Source: Gordionus sp. m RMFG-2023
Lineage: Eukaryota; Nematomorpha; Gordioida; Chordodea; Parachordodidae
Direction of reading: 5' to 3'
DNA: 64,000 bases
Assembly: GCF_954871325.1 (NCBI RefSeq)
Contig: NC_088777.1
Coordinates: forward strand, 11,695,366 to 11,759,365
The notes below the pieces were generated by a model that saw nothing but the letters and a program-made list of their open reading frames with translations, made no database searches and was not told the origin of the DNA. The translations under genes and the position numbers were made by a program. Positions 26,760 through 39,711 of the stretch are shown here, in pieces (position 1 is the first letter of the stretch; each line of letters opens with the position of its first letter).

Positions 26760-27385
26760 CTTTTTTTTTAAATATTGTTTTAATATTGATTGAGAAGAAA
26801 ATATTTTCTCTTTAAAAAAGGAAATAGAATAAAATTAAATAAAATAGGTTATTTGTTATAAATATAGTTTGTGCGACAAAATAAGATTAGTCAGTTTCTT
26901 TACTTATTTATTTAGTTTTTAGAGGATATATAGCAGAGTTGTTAAAGGAACTCCCTAAAAGTTTTTGTAACGTTAGGTAGTAACATTGCCACTTTTTAAT
27001 TTAGGCCCTTATTTATGGTTAAAGCGATTTCCTTAATTTGACGCTGTCTAATTTACAAAAAGCAAGTAAATTATAATGGCTGAGAAACTTCGTTTATATA
27101 AGCACAATTCGCTCAAATGAATCGCATCGCAACATATGATTTTCAAATTTCATCATGGCGAAGTAACCCTGTTACATTGCAGGGCTCAGTCATTATAAAC
27201 TGAGCCTATTATTTACTTGATTCTGTAAATTGAATAGCAATGAATAAGGGGAATCGCGTTTACTATGCCCTTAACTTTAAATAAAATGAAAATTAATTAT
27301 AAGAAAAGGAAGATAATACAATTTTAGAGTTTTTTTTTTAATTCACAATTCCAGTTCGCAAAATAAACTCTTAAAAATTTGAGCT

Positions 27386-27557
27386 AAGGGACATTGTGTT
27401 AAATGCTCAAATTATACCTGTTTCTAATTCAATATTACAATGTGTATCAGAGACACCTAAAAGCCCGAGCCAAGGGACATTGTGTTAAATGCTCAAATTA
27501 TACCTGTTTCTAATTCAATATTACAATGTGTATCAGAGACACCTAAAAGCCCGAGCC
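27386..27557 (+). repeat. Exact 86-bp tandem duplication
   Basis: AAGGGACATTGTGTTAAATG...AAAGCCCGAGCC occurs twice in a row (27386-27471 and 27472-27557) with no difference seen. Its freshness suggests a recent replication slip, or an assembly duplication. Confidence 0.9.
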
Positions 27558-28649
27558 GTAATGGGCTAAAGGACGATAATATTAATATCTGGGCCGAGTT
27601 TAAAATTTTTCAAAATTATAACAATTAATCAGTGGGAGATTGTTGAAAAAATCATATAATGGAGCGTATTATTTACTGCTCATTTTTTTTTATTTCCTAT
27701 GAAATATTTTTCCGCCAAAATTATTCCGAAATAACGAAATTTTAAAAATATCTGGACCGATCCGTTAAAATAATTAAAAATAATCCAAATATGGTCCAAA
27801 TTTTCCAAAAAGTTACTGGAGCAGAGCATACAATCTTGACCTTTGCAGGTTCTCTGATATGTATAAAATGTATGTTATATAGTAATAACTTACGAGGGCA
27901 AGACTCATGACCGATTTGAAGTTCATTCTTTCTTAAATTGCTTCTTTTTTTTCGTTTGAATGAATTTTAAAATATTTTATGACTATTTTTATTTTTAAAG
28001 TTATTTTTTGAAATAACCTTGACAAAAGGGGTGAAAGGGTTAAATTTAAATGATAAATTTTTCGTGAATTGACTTTTTAACAAAAAAAATTATTTAAAAA
28101 TCATGACCTAGGTAAAAAAAATTAACATTAAAAAATTGCCTTTAAACTTAGTAATTAAAAATAAAATTAACTTTATTTTGGAAATTTTTTTGATCGATTG
28201 ATTGATAATAAGATACTTATTCTGCAAAAAAATTAGATTATCCTTTAAAGATAAATTTAAAAATATTATATAATTAAGATTACCCAGTACACAACTTATA
28301 AGTAACAGGAAGAATCTAGCTAGAGCATGCGACTTGTGAATGTATATTTGATTTCATATAACAAGCTAATGTGTAGATGTTCAATAGATCTAAAATAATA
28401 CCTTAGTAATAGTAGTATATTTATGGGCGGAAAATATTTAAAATCCTTGATCAATTTTAAAATTTTAATTATAACAAAATGTGTTTTTTGATGTACATCA
28501 CGATATCAGGCAGGTTGAATTAAAATGAATAAACTATTTTAATAACCAAAGTAAACATGATATTAAAGTTTAAACTCTCTTTTAATTTTAAAAAAGTTTC
28601 AGGTTTATAATTATATCACTTATATATATATTTTGAAGTTATTAATAAT

Positions 28650-31400
28650 AATCAGAGCTGTAAGGGTAAGTGATGAGGCCACATCAGGTTGATAAACGCT
28701 GAATTTTGTACCCACCATGGTCAAAATATCTAATAGTATCCAAAGCTGATTTATTGCAAGACCATACATGTTTCCTATACTTGATTTCCATATAATTCTT
28801 ATTAATCTTCCTTAGATTGCGCAGATATTACTAAAGTGCTTTCCAAATTTATTTATCCAAGTTTAATTGGACGACAGTCAATTCGACGAAAGGCGACTTA
28901 CGATTTCACTCATTTAATTTGGTATCGTCAGCCTTCCTGTCAACACGTTTTAATGCGAGGATATAAGCAAGCTTGTGAAGGGAGGAAATAATCTATCTGA
29001 AACTGCCTGTGAAATATGAAGGGAAATTTATGCCTTTCCTCTCTTTCACAGTCCTTGGAGCAAAATGTCATTCTCAAACTTCTTCTGTAACTTTAAGAGG
29101 TAAAGATCCTTAAGAAACTCTGATTCTTAAATGCTTAAGATAAAACTCAGGGCCATAAATGGCTAGAAGCGGTTGCAAAGTGCTAATCTGCCAGTCTTTC
29201 TATGTTCCTTCATATGAGAACTGGAGGTTAAATAGGATATAGGTTAGGCTCTTTTATATGTCTAGCATAATAAATAAAGGGTTTGGGAAAGAGTTTGACC
29301 TTAAAAGTAGAAATGATCTGGCTTGCTTGTATTTGAAAGGGTGTTTCAGCTATCACTGATCAGTTGATTTCATAACGAAGAAATTGTGTTTGCCTAAATA
29401 TCCAAATTGCCTTTAACGCTTAAAAATCGAAAAAAATACGACCTTTCGTACTTTCATTTAATTCTAATAGTTATTTATACCAATGGGCCCTTATCCCCAT
29501 GGCTACAATTATTTTAAGATTTTGGTCAAAAAATTTCTCAGATTGATGTGGATAGTACATCCTCATTTTAAATTAAACAATCCTAGCTGTGTTTCGAGGT
29601 AACTATTTAATTTCTAGGAACTCAATGATTGATCTTATACATTTTTTAAAATATCTTTTTTATATTTTTAATATCTCTTATAATTTAAATTTATCTTTTA
29701 AGCAATAATTTTATTTAGTTTTTAGAAACATGTAAACTAACTATTTAAAGCTATATAAAGGAAACTCTATTAAATTTAAAAATCATATTAAGTAGGAAAA
29801 ATACAATGAATCTAAAACAAAATTAAATGAAGGCTATCATTGAGATCTTATACTCTTATAGTAGCCACGGAGCGCAGCAATTTGGGCTGATTATAAAATT
29901 TTGAAAAGGATCCACGATCACCATTGATTTGGAAATTTTTTCTTACCTAAAATCTTAAAAAAATGTTAGTCTTCTAGGAGGTCTAAGGACTTGGATGAAA
30001 TAATTATTTGAATGAAATGAAAATCTGAAAGGTCGTGGTACTTTCTAACCTTTTACTTTTCTGCTGTTATAATCGCCAATTTTGAGGTAGAGGAGAAATG
30101 AGAAACAAAGGTGAAATCTCTAACTATATGTTTTCCTCTATAATTCAAAGCCTATTTCCCAAAAGCTTTTATTGGAGTCATAGGCATGGTTAGGATTTTG
30201 CAGGGTAGGGAGGGGACACTATTAAGTTAATTATTCCCCTACAAATATTATTGCAGAATCTTTAAGATCACTTATTGAATACCTTTAACTGTGTCATTTT
30301 TTAATTAATAATTTTTATTTTTCACTTTTTTATGAAAATGTTTTTTTTTTAAAAAAAATTGAATTATAGTCAATTTTAAAGATTTCTAAACTTTTGCTTA
30401 TCTTTCAAGTTTATAATGATATATTATAAATATTTTTGTGTGAGAGGGGGTGGGGATTCATATTAGCTTAAAATGATATTTCTGAGAACTGGCAAATTTT
30501 TGAAGATTAATTGATTATTATAAAGTAAGATAAAATTATGATCATAAGTGGAACTAAGGTTTAATAAGATCGACATCAAAGCCTTCGCCTGAACTCCTAT
30601 TAAATTGTATTATAATTCATCACTGCTAATGGGAAAGGGGAAAGCGAAAGTAGGGATCTTAAGCGATGTTTGTCCCAAAGGAGTTTGGGGCGTTTCTATG
30701 GCGGCAAGATATTCCTCATTGAATGGGTCCATTTTATCAGATGATTTAACCAAATTAACCCCTGTTGCACCCCCTAGATTTTCTTTTTGGAGATAAGTTT
30801 GCATTTTAAAATAAGAAATAATATCATCAGTAAGGAAGGGATTTGTATATCCTTCTACTTGGGTTAAACTAGATTATCAAAGTTTATCATCTTATTTCTA
30901 GATTAATAATGGAGGAATCTTTGCCAGCCTTAGGAACACTTTATAGGGAAAGGCAAGGAAATTCTCTCAAACTGAAGGAAAATTAAAATTTTAATTCAGA
31001 GAGCCAGATATCTCATATAACTGGCTAATATTCTATTATTTTTTAAGTATTTAAAAGGAGGTGTGGTTTTTTGCTAAGTAAAAGTTATTCCTATCTTAAG
31101 TCCTTGTAGGATATTATTAAAAGTTTGATAGGTGGTAGTAGGGATATTGTTAATAATGATATTGTTTGTTGAAAGTTTCCCTGAAAATGGGCAAGAAACT
31201 CTAAATAAATTAATATGGAAATAAAACACTCCCTTCTTAGTGAGAAATATATTTTTGTAATATAGAAAAAACTAGATATATCTATATTATAGTTTTGATT
31301 TAAAAATTTGGAAGCGTGAGGAAAAATACACTCGGAGATTATTTTTGGAGAAGAATTTTGCAATGTTATGCTATTTCTAAACAGACTCGGCCTTTAAATA
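28650..31400. other. Unclassified, less A+T-rich stretch
   Basis: Visibly richer in G+C than its surroundings, with short open pieces on both strands (for example 64 codons from ATG at 30804 to 30610 on the minus strand, containing FAFPFPISSDEL at its end). No domain, splice pattern or repeat end was recognised. It could be exons of an unknown gene or a decayed transposon. Confidence 0.3.
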
Positions 31401-31879
31401 ATTTTTGAACTAGCTTTTATATGTTCTATTTTATTTTTATAATATATTTAATATTTGTTTAGATATTCATCACTCCAAACTTTAGTTTATTTTACTTAAA
31501 CAATTTTTTAGTCATATCTTAGTAATCAATAAGATAAGGTTAGAAGTTATTTTGAACTCTATTAAATCATTTATAATTGAATAAAGCAAATATATATTAG
31601 GAAATTAAATCTTGCTTTATTATTTAAATATTTATCGATTTAATAATCAAATTTGACAATATAATATTTAAAAAAATGATAAAACACTAAAATATTAAAT
31701 TAAAATAAATATATAAAATTACTAAATAAAAATAAATATATATTTTAAGTATCGGAGGCTATCTTAATTTAATAATAAATATGTACCTTAGACTGTGAAA
31801 AATTGCCGTTAGTTGATATGACCATTGGCTGTAATATAAAGTAATTTAATTTTGTATATTTATTAATTTTTTTATTTTC

Positions 31880-32140
31880 CCCGCAAGTAAGAGGGTTTGT
31901 ATTAATTGGTGAAGGAAAGGAAGAGACGCAGGTTGCGTCCCAAATAAGGGATTTGCCATTGGACCAGGGGATACAGATTAAAACTTCGGGTCTGAGGCCG
32001 TCCTTGTAATGAAAGGTTGGTTGGTTCGTGGATGTTGGGTGTTTTAGCCTTATAAGCGTTATGGATGATTTAATTAATCGACCTTGGCTGCGGGTGCAGT
32101 TTAGGCCGTGTCGAGCTTTGGCAAAAAGAATTTACTGTGG
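31880..32140. other. G+C-richer island
   Basis: About 260 bp of nearly balanced composition, starting near GAAAGGAAGAGACGCAGG and ending near CCGTGTCGAGCTTTGGC, just downstream of the His-rich peptide 2 exon. No long frame and no tRNA or SINE boxes. It could be a 3' UTR, a non-coding RNA or a transposon tail. Confidence 0.35.
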
Positions 32141-32323
32141 CTAAAAGTGTTTATGAATAAAATGTGAAAATAATAGTAAACAAAATAACACAAAATTTTA
32201 TTTTTAGTCTAATATTTTTTTCTTTATCGTTATTTAAAAGCCGAGTATATATTATAATTATTATTTTAAAAAATGTCATAATTTTGTCGAAGAGAATTTT
32301 TGATGAGGTGTAAAGGTGAGGAT

Positions 32324-32524
32324 TTAGTTTTTCACAGGCTGACTAGCGTTCTTGTGATGATGTCTTTTATGATAAAAATGATGATGTTGGTGTGTTTTAT
32401 TTCCAGAGGACATTTCATCTATCGGCTTGTCCATCATGGATTCATCATCTTCACTTTCAACGGCTGGCCCAGATTTTTTTTGAGCTGAGATACCTATGAA
32501 AGTAACGCACACCAGCCCCAACAC
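32324..32524 (-). CDS. Terminal exon, secreted His-rich peptide 2
   Basis: Sixty-six residues in an open frame that starts at an acceptor-like TTTAAAAG|GTG (AG at 32525-32526). A stop codon lies in frame two codons upstream, so a separate first exon is required. It opens with a hydrophobic VLGLVCVTFIGISA, then an acidic part (AVESEDDESMMDKPIDEMSS), then NKTHQHHHFYHKRHHHKNAS. It shares GLVC..F...SA, AVES, ESM and P.DE.SS.NK with the exon at 26577-26759, in the same order and intron phase. The two are 5.6 kb apart in the same orientation, as expected of a tandem duplication. Unlike peptide 1, the His are interrupted, and there is no RNKRR site or terminal Gly. Function unknown. Confidence 0.6.
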   Translation of the reverse strand: MLGLVCVTFIGISAQKKSGPAVESEDDESMMDKPIDEMSSGNKTHQHHHFYHKRHHHKNASQPVKN

Positions 32525-33388
32525 CTTTTAAATATCATAATTTCAAAAAAATGAAAAAATATATTAAATTCATAAGCGAAATAAAGGGTGTGCTAAAATA
32601 AGACAGCCTTTAGTTATATATATCAAATATTATTTTTGGCTTGGATTTAAGTATGCCTTACTTTTACATGATATCGTCCTTAAATTTTCATACTAAAAAT
32701 AGTTAATAAAAAAAAGGTCTAATATATATTTTTTTAATTAAAAATTTCGAGCCTTAAAATAATAATAATAAAATGCTGGCCGGGCTTAACTGGGCTTATA
32801 AATTAATAAAATTTTGAATTTGAACTCTACCTTAGAGTATATATGACTTGACTGTGACCCAGCATTACATTGATTCTACTCTAGCTGGGGACAGTTTTTT
32901 TCTACTAAAATCAACCTTCTAAAATAGGTGCGTCGGTGCAACCTATGCAATTAAGCTAAACAACCCCAAATATTATTAAAATGAGATATACATTTTTAAT
33001 ATGTGGGGAAGAAGGGGGTTATATTGTCCTTAAAAAATTGTCAATTTTTTTTTACCCAGATTAAAATTAAAAGTATATCAACAGGTATAATATTTAAAAT
33101 TCAATTTTTTTTTTTTAAATTTTTAGGAGAAAAGGCTAAATTATCTTAAGAATATTTATCAAATATTATTTGCAAACAAAATAATTTTAAAATATAAAAA
33201 GGTGTATGGGGAATTAGAAACTCCCATCTCTGCCTTTACAAGAGCGAGTAGTTAAACACTTCTCTGCTATATGATAATAAATAAGGTTTTAAGAAAAAAA
33301 ATAAAAATTCAAGACCTTAGCATAATAATAAAATCTTATAAATTTACGCGGAGATATGCTCCAATGGTTTTTTTTTCTTATTTTATAT

Positions 33389-33740
33389 TAGAGATCTGCA
33401 AAGCCTGGTACGGGTAACGTTTAAAATTTTTTTATTCTGGGCCGGGCAAAAAAATTTTTTTTATATATATATTTGATGGATTCTGATATTTCTTAGAAGT
33501 TTTAACTCAATAGTATAGCTTAATTTAACCACTTTCCAATAATATAAATAGTTGTGTTCAAAAACATATATATTGGTTTAGGCCTTTTATTTAAAAAATT
33601 TTAAAAACTGATCCGTGCTGGGCAATCTTAATAAAAAAAATTGAAATACGGTTGGGTTGGGCATAAATTTTTCCGGAACGGGTTGGATAAAAACAAACAA
33701 CCGGGCCAGATCTACAAATTTTGCCATTTGCAGACCTCTA
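33389..33740 (+). mobile_element. MITE family 2 copy
   Basis: TAGAGATCTGCAAAGCC at the left and TTTGCAGACCTCTA at the right, with decayed GGGCCGGGC and GGGTTGGGC blocks. Confidence 0.65.
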
Positions 33741-35143
33741 CTGTATATATTTTAATATTTGTATAGTCGTAATGTAAAACTTACTAAGGTAAGAGTCATA
33801 ACCGATTTGTAATTCATTTTATAGGCTAATCGTTTTTCATATTTATATTTTAAAAAAATCGAAAAGTTTCGGAATAAATAACCTTTGAAAGGTTGGGTTA
33901 TATTTAGTATAAAAATTTTAAGTTGAATTAAATAGCCTAAAACTAAAAATTGAATTTATTTTTAGAAATTACTTACATAAATTAAATAACGAGTTATTAA
34001 ACTTAGCCAAAAAAAAATATATAATATAATATACATATTCACCTGTGTCAATCCGATTTTTGTAAAATAACATAGAAAATTAAAAAATATTTCATTAAAT
34101 AATGGAGCTATCGTAGACATTGATCTTTTATGTAATACAAATTAAATGTTAATTAAATATATGTACAAATATTTAGCTAAATATCTATACAAGATAGCTG
34201 AAAATCGAAAAAAAAATTATAAATCCTAAAATCTCACTCAAATAATCTGCTATTTTTCCAAGCATCTGAATATATATGATTATTAATAGAATGCATTGAA
34301 TATGTTTTGAATTTCGATTCAAAAATAAAATTGGATTTGGCTCTCCTGCGTTAAGATTTAAGTTCAGAAAACTTTAAAACCCTGGTTTGGTCAGCAACCC
34401 TGTCTGACAGAATTAATTTAATTTCTTGTTTTACGGATTCATCCAAATTTTTTTGAACTTACTTATAGTTTGATTCGAAATATTTAAAATAATATTATAA
34501 GTTATGAAAAATTAATATATTTCAATATTGTAAAAGAAAGTTATTAAAATTTTTTGCTAATGTCCGAGTATAGGCAAACCAAGCCGTAGATGTTATCGGT
34601 CGGGTATGGTTAAGATCTGTGATCAGGTTTAGATTGTAAAGACCAAACATACCTATTTATAAAAAACGGTTATTAAATTGAGATTTCCAGCAAAATTTTC
34701 TATAATAATAAATGTGTCTTATTTTAATTTTTTTCTGTAATTAAAAAGATATATTTAAATATTGATAAAATTAAAGTGTCTTTTTTATTTCAGTAGCTTT
34801 ATATGGGAGAGATGTACAAAATATTTTGTAAGCGATTGTATTTTATTTCATATAGTACTGTAAAGTAACGTCGTTCCTTTTTTGAGTATGATAGGCGAAA
34901 TTTTTTACTCACTACTTTTAAAAAGAATTAAGAATATGGAAAAATATATTATTTTTTTGAGTTTATGGATAATTTACTTGAGTTTTTAATTCAGATCAAC
35001 CACCCAAAATTTAGTTAATGTACAGTGCCAAGTTAACATATAGCAATTAGCTAAACAAAGTCAAAATTTATTTAAAATGCAATAAGAACCATTTTAAATA
35101 TATATTAACAGATGGATGTGGTCATTTCTGACATACTATATAT

Positions 35144-35362
35144 CAGAGACCTGAAGAGGTATCATTTGTTTGGCCCGGCCCGGATTTTTTTTAAAAAAAA
35201 TTTTTTGCCGATTTTTTTTTCAAAAATTATTTTCGACCCAGCCTGACCCGGATATTTTTTTGAAAAAATTTTCAGGACCGGCCGGGGTCTATTTAAAAAA
35301 ATTAAAATACGGCCTGGCCCGTGTACCAAGGTCGGGCTTAGGGCCGGGCTTGCAGGTCTCTG
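35144..35362 (+). mobile_element. MITE family 2 copy, perfect 8-bp TSD
   Basis: CAGAGACCTG and CAGGTCTCTG ends flanked by CTATATAT on both sides (35136-35143 and 35363-35370), a hAT-type 8-bp duplication. G+C-rich blocks (GGCCCGGCCCGG, GGGCCGGGC) border the core. The open frame across it is a by-product of composition. Confidence 0.85.
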
Positions 35363-35370
35363 CTATATAT

Positions 35371-38290
35371 TATACCCCATAGCCTATAACCACTAAGTTA
35401 ACTTAGAAAAAGCTCAATCCTTTTTGAACTCAGTTCTATGCGGTAAGTGATATATGCATTCACCGAGAGTGCAGAAGCTTATCAAAACTACGATACCATA
35501 AATGGTAGTGGCGATCCAAGCAAAAAAAATGTTAAATGGATTTGTTAGACGCTATCTTTAGCACCGTCTAGTTTACCCAAAGTTCATTTTTATTTATTTT
35601 TTTTGTCAAATTTTGTAGTCAAGATTATCAATTTTATTAATATTAATCAATCAAGATAGAATTTATAATTTCTAATATTATAATTTTTAAGAATTTATGT
35701 CTATTTTTAAAATATTAAAAATTAAAATTTATATATTTTGCATCATTTTTTATTTGTTGGCAAGGTAACAAAAATATTAACGCGTTCCTTTTTTGAAGCA
35801 ATGTTAACAGCATAAATTCATATGATACACGATTTGAAAAAATAAATAAATAGATTGTTAAGAGATTTGTATCACTTTAAAAACAACATGGCAATTATTT
35901 TGAAATATAAAATTTAAGTTGAACTAAATAACAAATAGCATAAGACGAAAAATAATTTAAATAAATTAACCTATTTATTCATTCATTATCAAGCTAGAAA
36001 ATGAACGAAGTGCAATTTCATCACCTATCAGGAATTGAAGCGTACATTATGTATTTTCACTAATATATATGTCCTATACATGATGTTTACCCGTTTAAAC
36101 CTAGCAAATAAAAAAAATATACAAGATAATGTATACCAAATATTTAATTAAATAACAGTCCTTGTAAATTTTTTAAACCCCGGGTTCTAGAATAAGTGTA
36201 TTCAAAAAATCGTGGACAAGATAATCAAATCTTTCGGGTTCAGCTCGGAATTTTTTTTTATATATTTAAATCTCGTTTATGATTATTAGAAATTCAATTT
36301 TTTAGCTAATGGTATTCATAATTTTTAAAAAAACTAGGCATAATTTTGGATAAACTCATTGATGAAAAAGTAATCTGTATAACATATTTGTTTACATTCA
36401 CATGCATATTTTCGTCATTCGCTGATTAATACCCTATGTCATAAACAATTTCAGGGTGAAAGAGTTTTGATAAAATTGCACCATTGTTAGAAGTAATTGT
36501 ATATATTTGTTCAATATTTATTTTAAATTTTTTATTATATTCATAATTAATAGACTTTGATATAAATCGAATACCTACACCAATAATTGTAGTTATATGG
36601 ATTGAGGAACAAATAAAAAAGTTAAATAATATAATTTTTTTTCATGACAATGATTTCATAGATTAAAAAACATATAAATTTTATTAATAATATTCACTTC
36701 ATTAATATTAAATTGTCTCCTATTAAATGACTAAAAACTAATCTGAACAGTGTGGTTAAATTGTTTGGTTGGGTCAAATTAGCATGATTTTGGTAAAATG
36801 AACCAAAACTAACTCAACCAAATAAGTCGTCCTGGTTGGCCAAATAGGACCGGATAATGTATTTTATTTTTATTGTGCATATTTTGCTCAATCATATTTT
36901 TATGCATAAAGGACGAGTATTTCGATATTAGCATATAAATAATTTTCTTTATTACTTTTTTTAAAAATTGTCTCTTCTTAAACTGAAAATATTTGATTTT
37001 CTTTTTATGTATTATAAAATAGCAACCAATCCCGAGATATTATGTCAAACCGGACTAGTGAAGTTTTGTGTTGTTAAACAGCTCGATTTAACCGATTTTA
37101 AAATAAGATTTTAGCGAAAATAATTTTACTCAAGCCTCGATATTTCATTAATAGATTGATCCAAACCTTGCTGCCAGCTATGAGCAAGATCTCCAGGTTT
37201 GCGTAATATTGGGTTGGCTGTTTTTAAAATTAAGCAATCTAACAACACTAACAGTCTGGACGGAAAATACCGAGATTGCAAGATTTTTAAAAAAATTTAT
37301 TTGGTCCGGTCTTCAGTCCTTTGGTTTTGGTCTGGTCTTTGGCCTTCTTTACATAGGACAAGATTATAATTTATATAATAAATAAAGCAAAATAGGATAT
37401 TTAGTAACATGGCTTTCTTTATCAAAGATGAGTTCTTTGTTAGCATGGTCAATGGGTCACTTTGTTTTAAAAAAAAGTTTCTAACAATTTATTTTGATTA
37501 TATCATATTGACCATTTTGTTGAACCTATATTAAATTCACATCTAAAGATATCAATTTTATTTCAGTAATTCTATATTGTGGGAGAGAGATATGTACAAA
37601 ATATTTCGAAAATAATATATTTTCATATTTATAATATTCATGATTTGAAGAAAAAAATATTGACTAATGATTTTTGTATCAATTTAAAAATAATATGATT
37701 ACATAATTAAATTTGTGAAGCCTGGAATTTTGAATATAATTTTTGAGCCATTTGCAATATATATCATGAAATATTAGAGTATAATCGATGTATTCCAAAA
37801 AACGGATATTATTTTAAACAAAAAAATACTATACAATTTTCAGATTATTATGCACTTTAATAATAATAGTATACGTTTCAAAATAATTATTTGCGATTCG
37901 ATTACTGTAATTTCATTTTCTTCTTCTTTTTTTTCGTGCTTTCTGATAGCTCCTCCCCCGCAGATATATATTCCTCCTGTTAAATTTTTATATTTATTTA
38001 AAGTTAGATGAGATGATGATTTAAAATAAGACATAGGTGTTTTATCATTCAAATTAGATAGTATGAAACTACCCCAAATATATATTGAGAGTAACATTTT
38101 AAAATTAATTATTGTCAAATAAATAAGGTTGGCAAAAATCGTGACTTTTTTAAAAAAAATCATATCTCTATTTTTGATTTAAATCTCGTAAAAATAATTC
38201 AAATAAGTAAAGAATTATGAGCTAGATTCAAAAATATTGTTTTTTAAATTTCTGTTTAATATTATCTTGCAAGTAAAAGGCTATTGCTCA
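35371..38290. other. Gene-free stretch
   Basis: Only the family 1 MITE at 37066-37250 is recognisable. A 107-codon frame on the minus strand (38163-37840) contains a hydrophobic start and a Lys/Glu-rich part but matches nothing I know and may be chance. Confidence 0.35.
37066..37250 (+). mobile_element. MITE family 1 copy
   Basis: TGTTGTTAAACAGCTCG at the left and CTAACAACACTA at the right, with a decayed core. No target duplication seen. Confidence 0.65.
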
Positions 38291-38299
38291 AGGGAACAT

Positions 38300-39240
38300 G
38301 TTAGGAAATTGTTGAAAATTAAATAATGATATGTTGTAATTTGATAATTTTTTTAAATAAAGAGCAGAATAATGCGGCTAATATGATATATGTGAGTAAT
38401 GATTTGAAAATAAATGATGAAAATTATATAATAACCTTATAGATGTAGTGCTCATTTTTTAAATCTGCTATCAAAAGATTTGGAAAATAAAAGTATCCGG
38501 GAACAAATAGTTGTGTGGTAATGTAATTCCAAAATAACCGTTTGCCAGTTTCAAACTGAAACAAGAAGAAGGGCGATATTTTGCCACTCCACAAGTTATT
38601 CGTTGGGAACTCAATTGTAGTTTAGATGTGGGCAAAATTATTTAAAATATGTGAAAGCAATCAAAATAAAATCGACATTGAAATTAGAAAAAAGATTGAA
38701 AATATTACACTCAAAGAGTTGCTGAAGATATGAAAAATCCTAAAACCAATTGCGAAATGTTTAAAATTCTTAGAGAGAAATAAATCAAATATTTTAAACA
38801 CAGTATATTGTTGAAAGAATTAGCAAAAGTTACCATTACATGCCATTAAAAAATAAGTAGTAATCAACTTTCGTCCCTTGCTAAACGATACAATCAAGCT
38901 TTAACTCCTGCACACTTCTTATCCTATCTTTTAAATAGGAAATGTCATTTAAATTCAACCAATGAAATGGAAAAGGCAATGTAATGCGGGAGGCTTCTGT
39001 ATCCAAACACTGGCATTTTATAAAGTTTCAAGCAAGATCAGAGCTATTAACTAATATGTTTTCGGATAATATAGTAAATATTCAAAAAATAATAAAACAA
39101 CTATTTACTGCTTCTTCATCATCCGCTTCAGTAGAGAAAGTATTCTCATCGTTTGGAGTTGTTCACTCGGAGTTTAGGAATCGGTTAGAAACAGAAAAAT
39201 TAGTTTTTTTTATTTAAGCAATTAAATCCATACCAATGTC
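38300..39240 (+). mobile_element. hAT transposase remnant
   Basis: The last part, 38984-39217, reads TASSSSASVEKVFSSFG followed by HSEFRNRLETEKL, the hAT C-terminal dimerisation domain. Upstream, near 38900, TPAHFLSYLLNRKCHLN in another frame fits the preceding hAT segment. Multiple frameshifts and stops; ends not located. Confidence 0.75.
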
Positions 39241-39711
39241 GGCGATATAGATATTACTTGTGCTATATAATGTATGTTATTTCTTAATTTTACAAACTAA
39301 TTGATCATTTTTTTTATTATAACAAAATAAAATTTTTTTAAAAATATGTCTAGATTTTTATTAGCTTCGTTATTTGTTAATATTAAGTAATTTTTCACTA
39401 TTGCGATTAGGATCATCAGTTATTTTTCTATTATGTAAATTGAAATAAAAAATAAAATTTTATGTCTAACACTATTTGGTTATTAATTTAGATTTTGCTT
39501 ATCTAAGTCTTTATCTGTCACTATTTTAAATTTTGATTAAAATAATTGATTTTTAAACGGAGCAATTTAAATAGGCCAACCTTATTATTAAATAACGTTT
39601 TTGTCTAAATATTTTTAAAAATTTAAAAATAAGATAAAAATGATTTATCCCAAACTTTCTTGCTTACAAAAATAGTTAGAATTTTTTTTATAAATAGGAA
39701 TAATAAAAAAA

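Noticed and set aside
35170-35382. 70-codon plus-strand frame
   Set aside because: Lies almost wholly inside a MITE with a perfect target duplication; the frame results from G+C-rich blocks.
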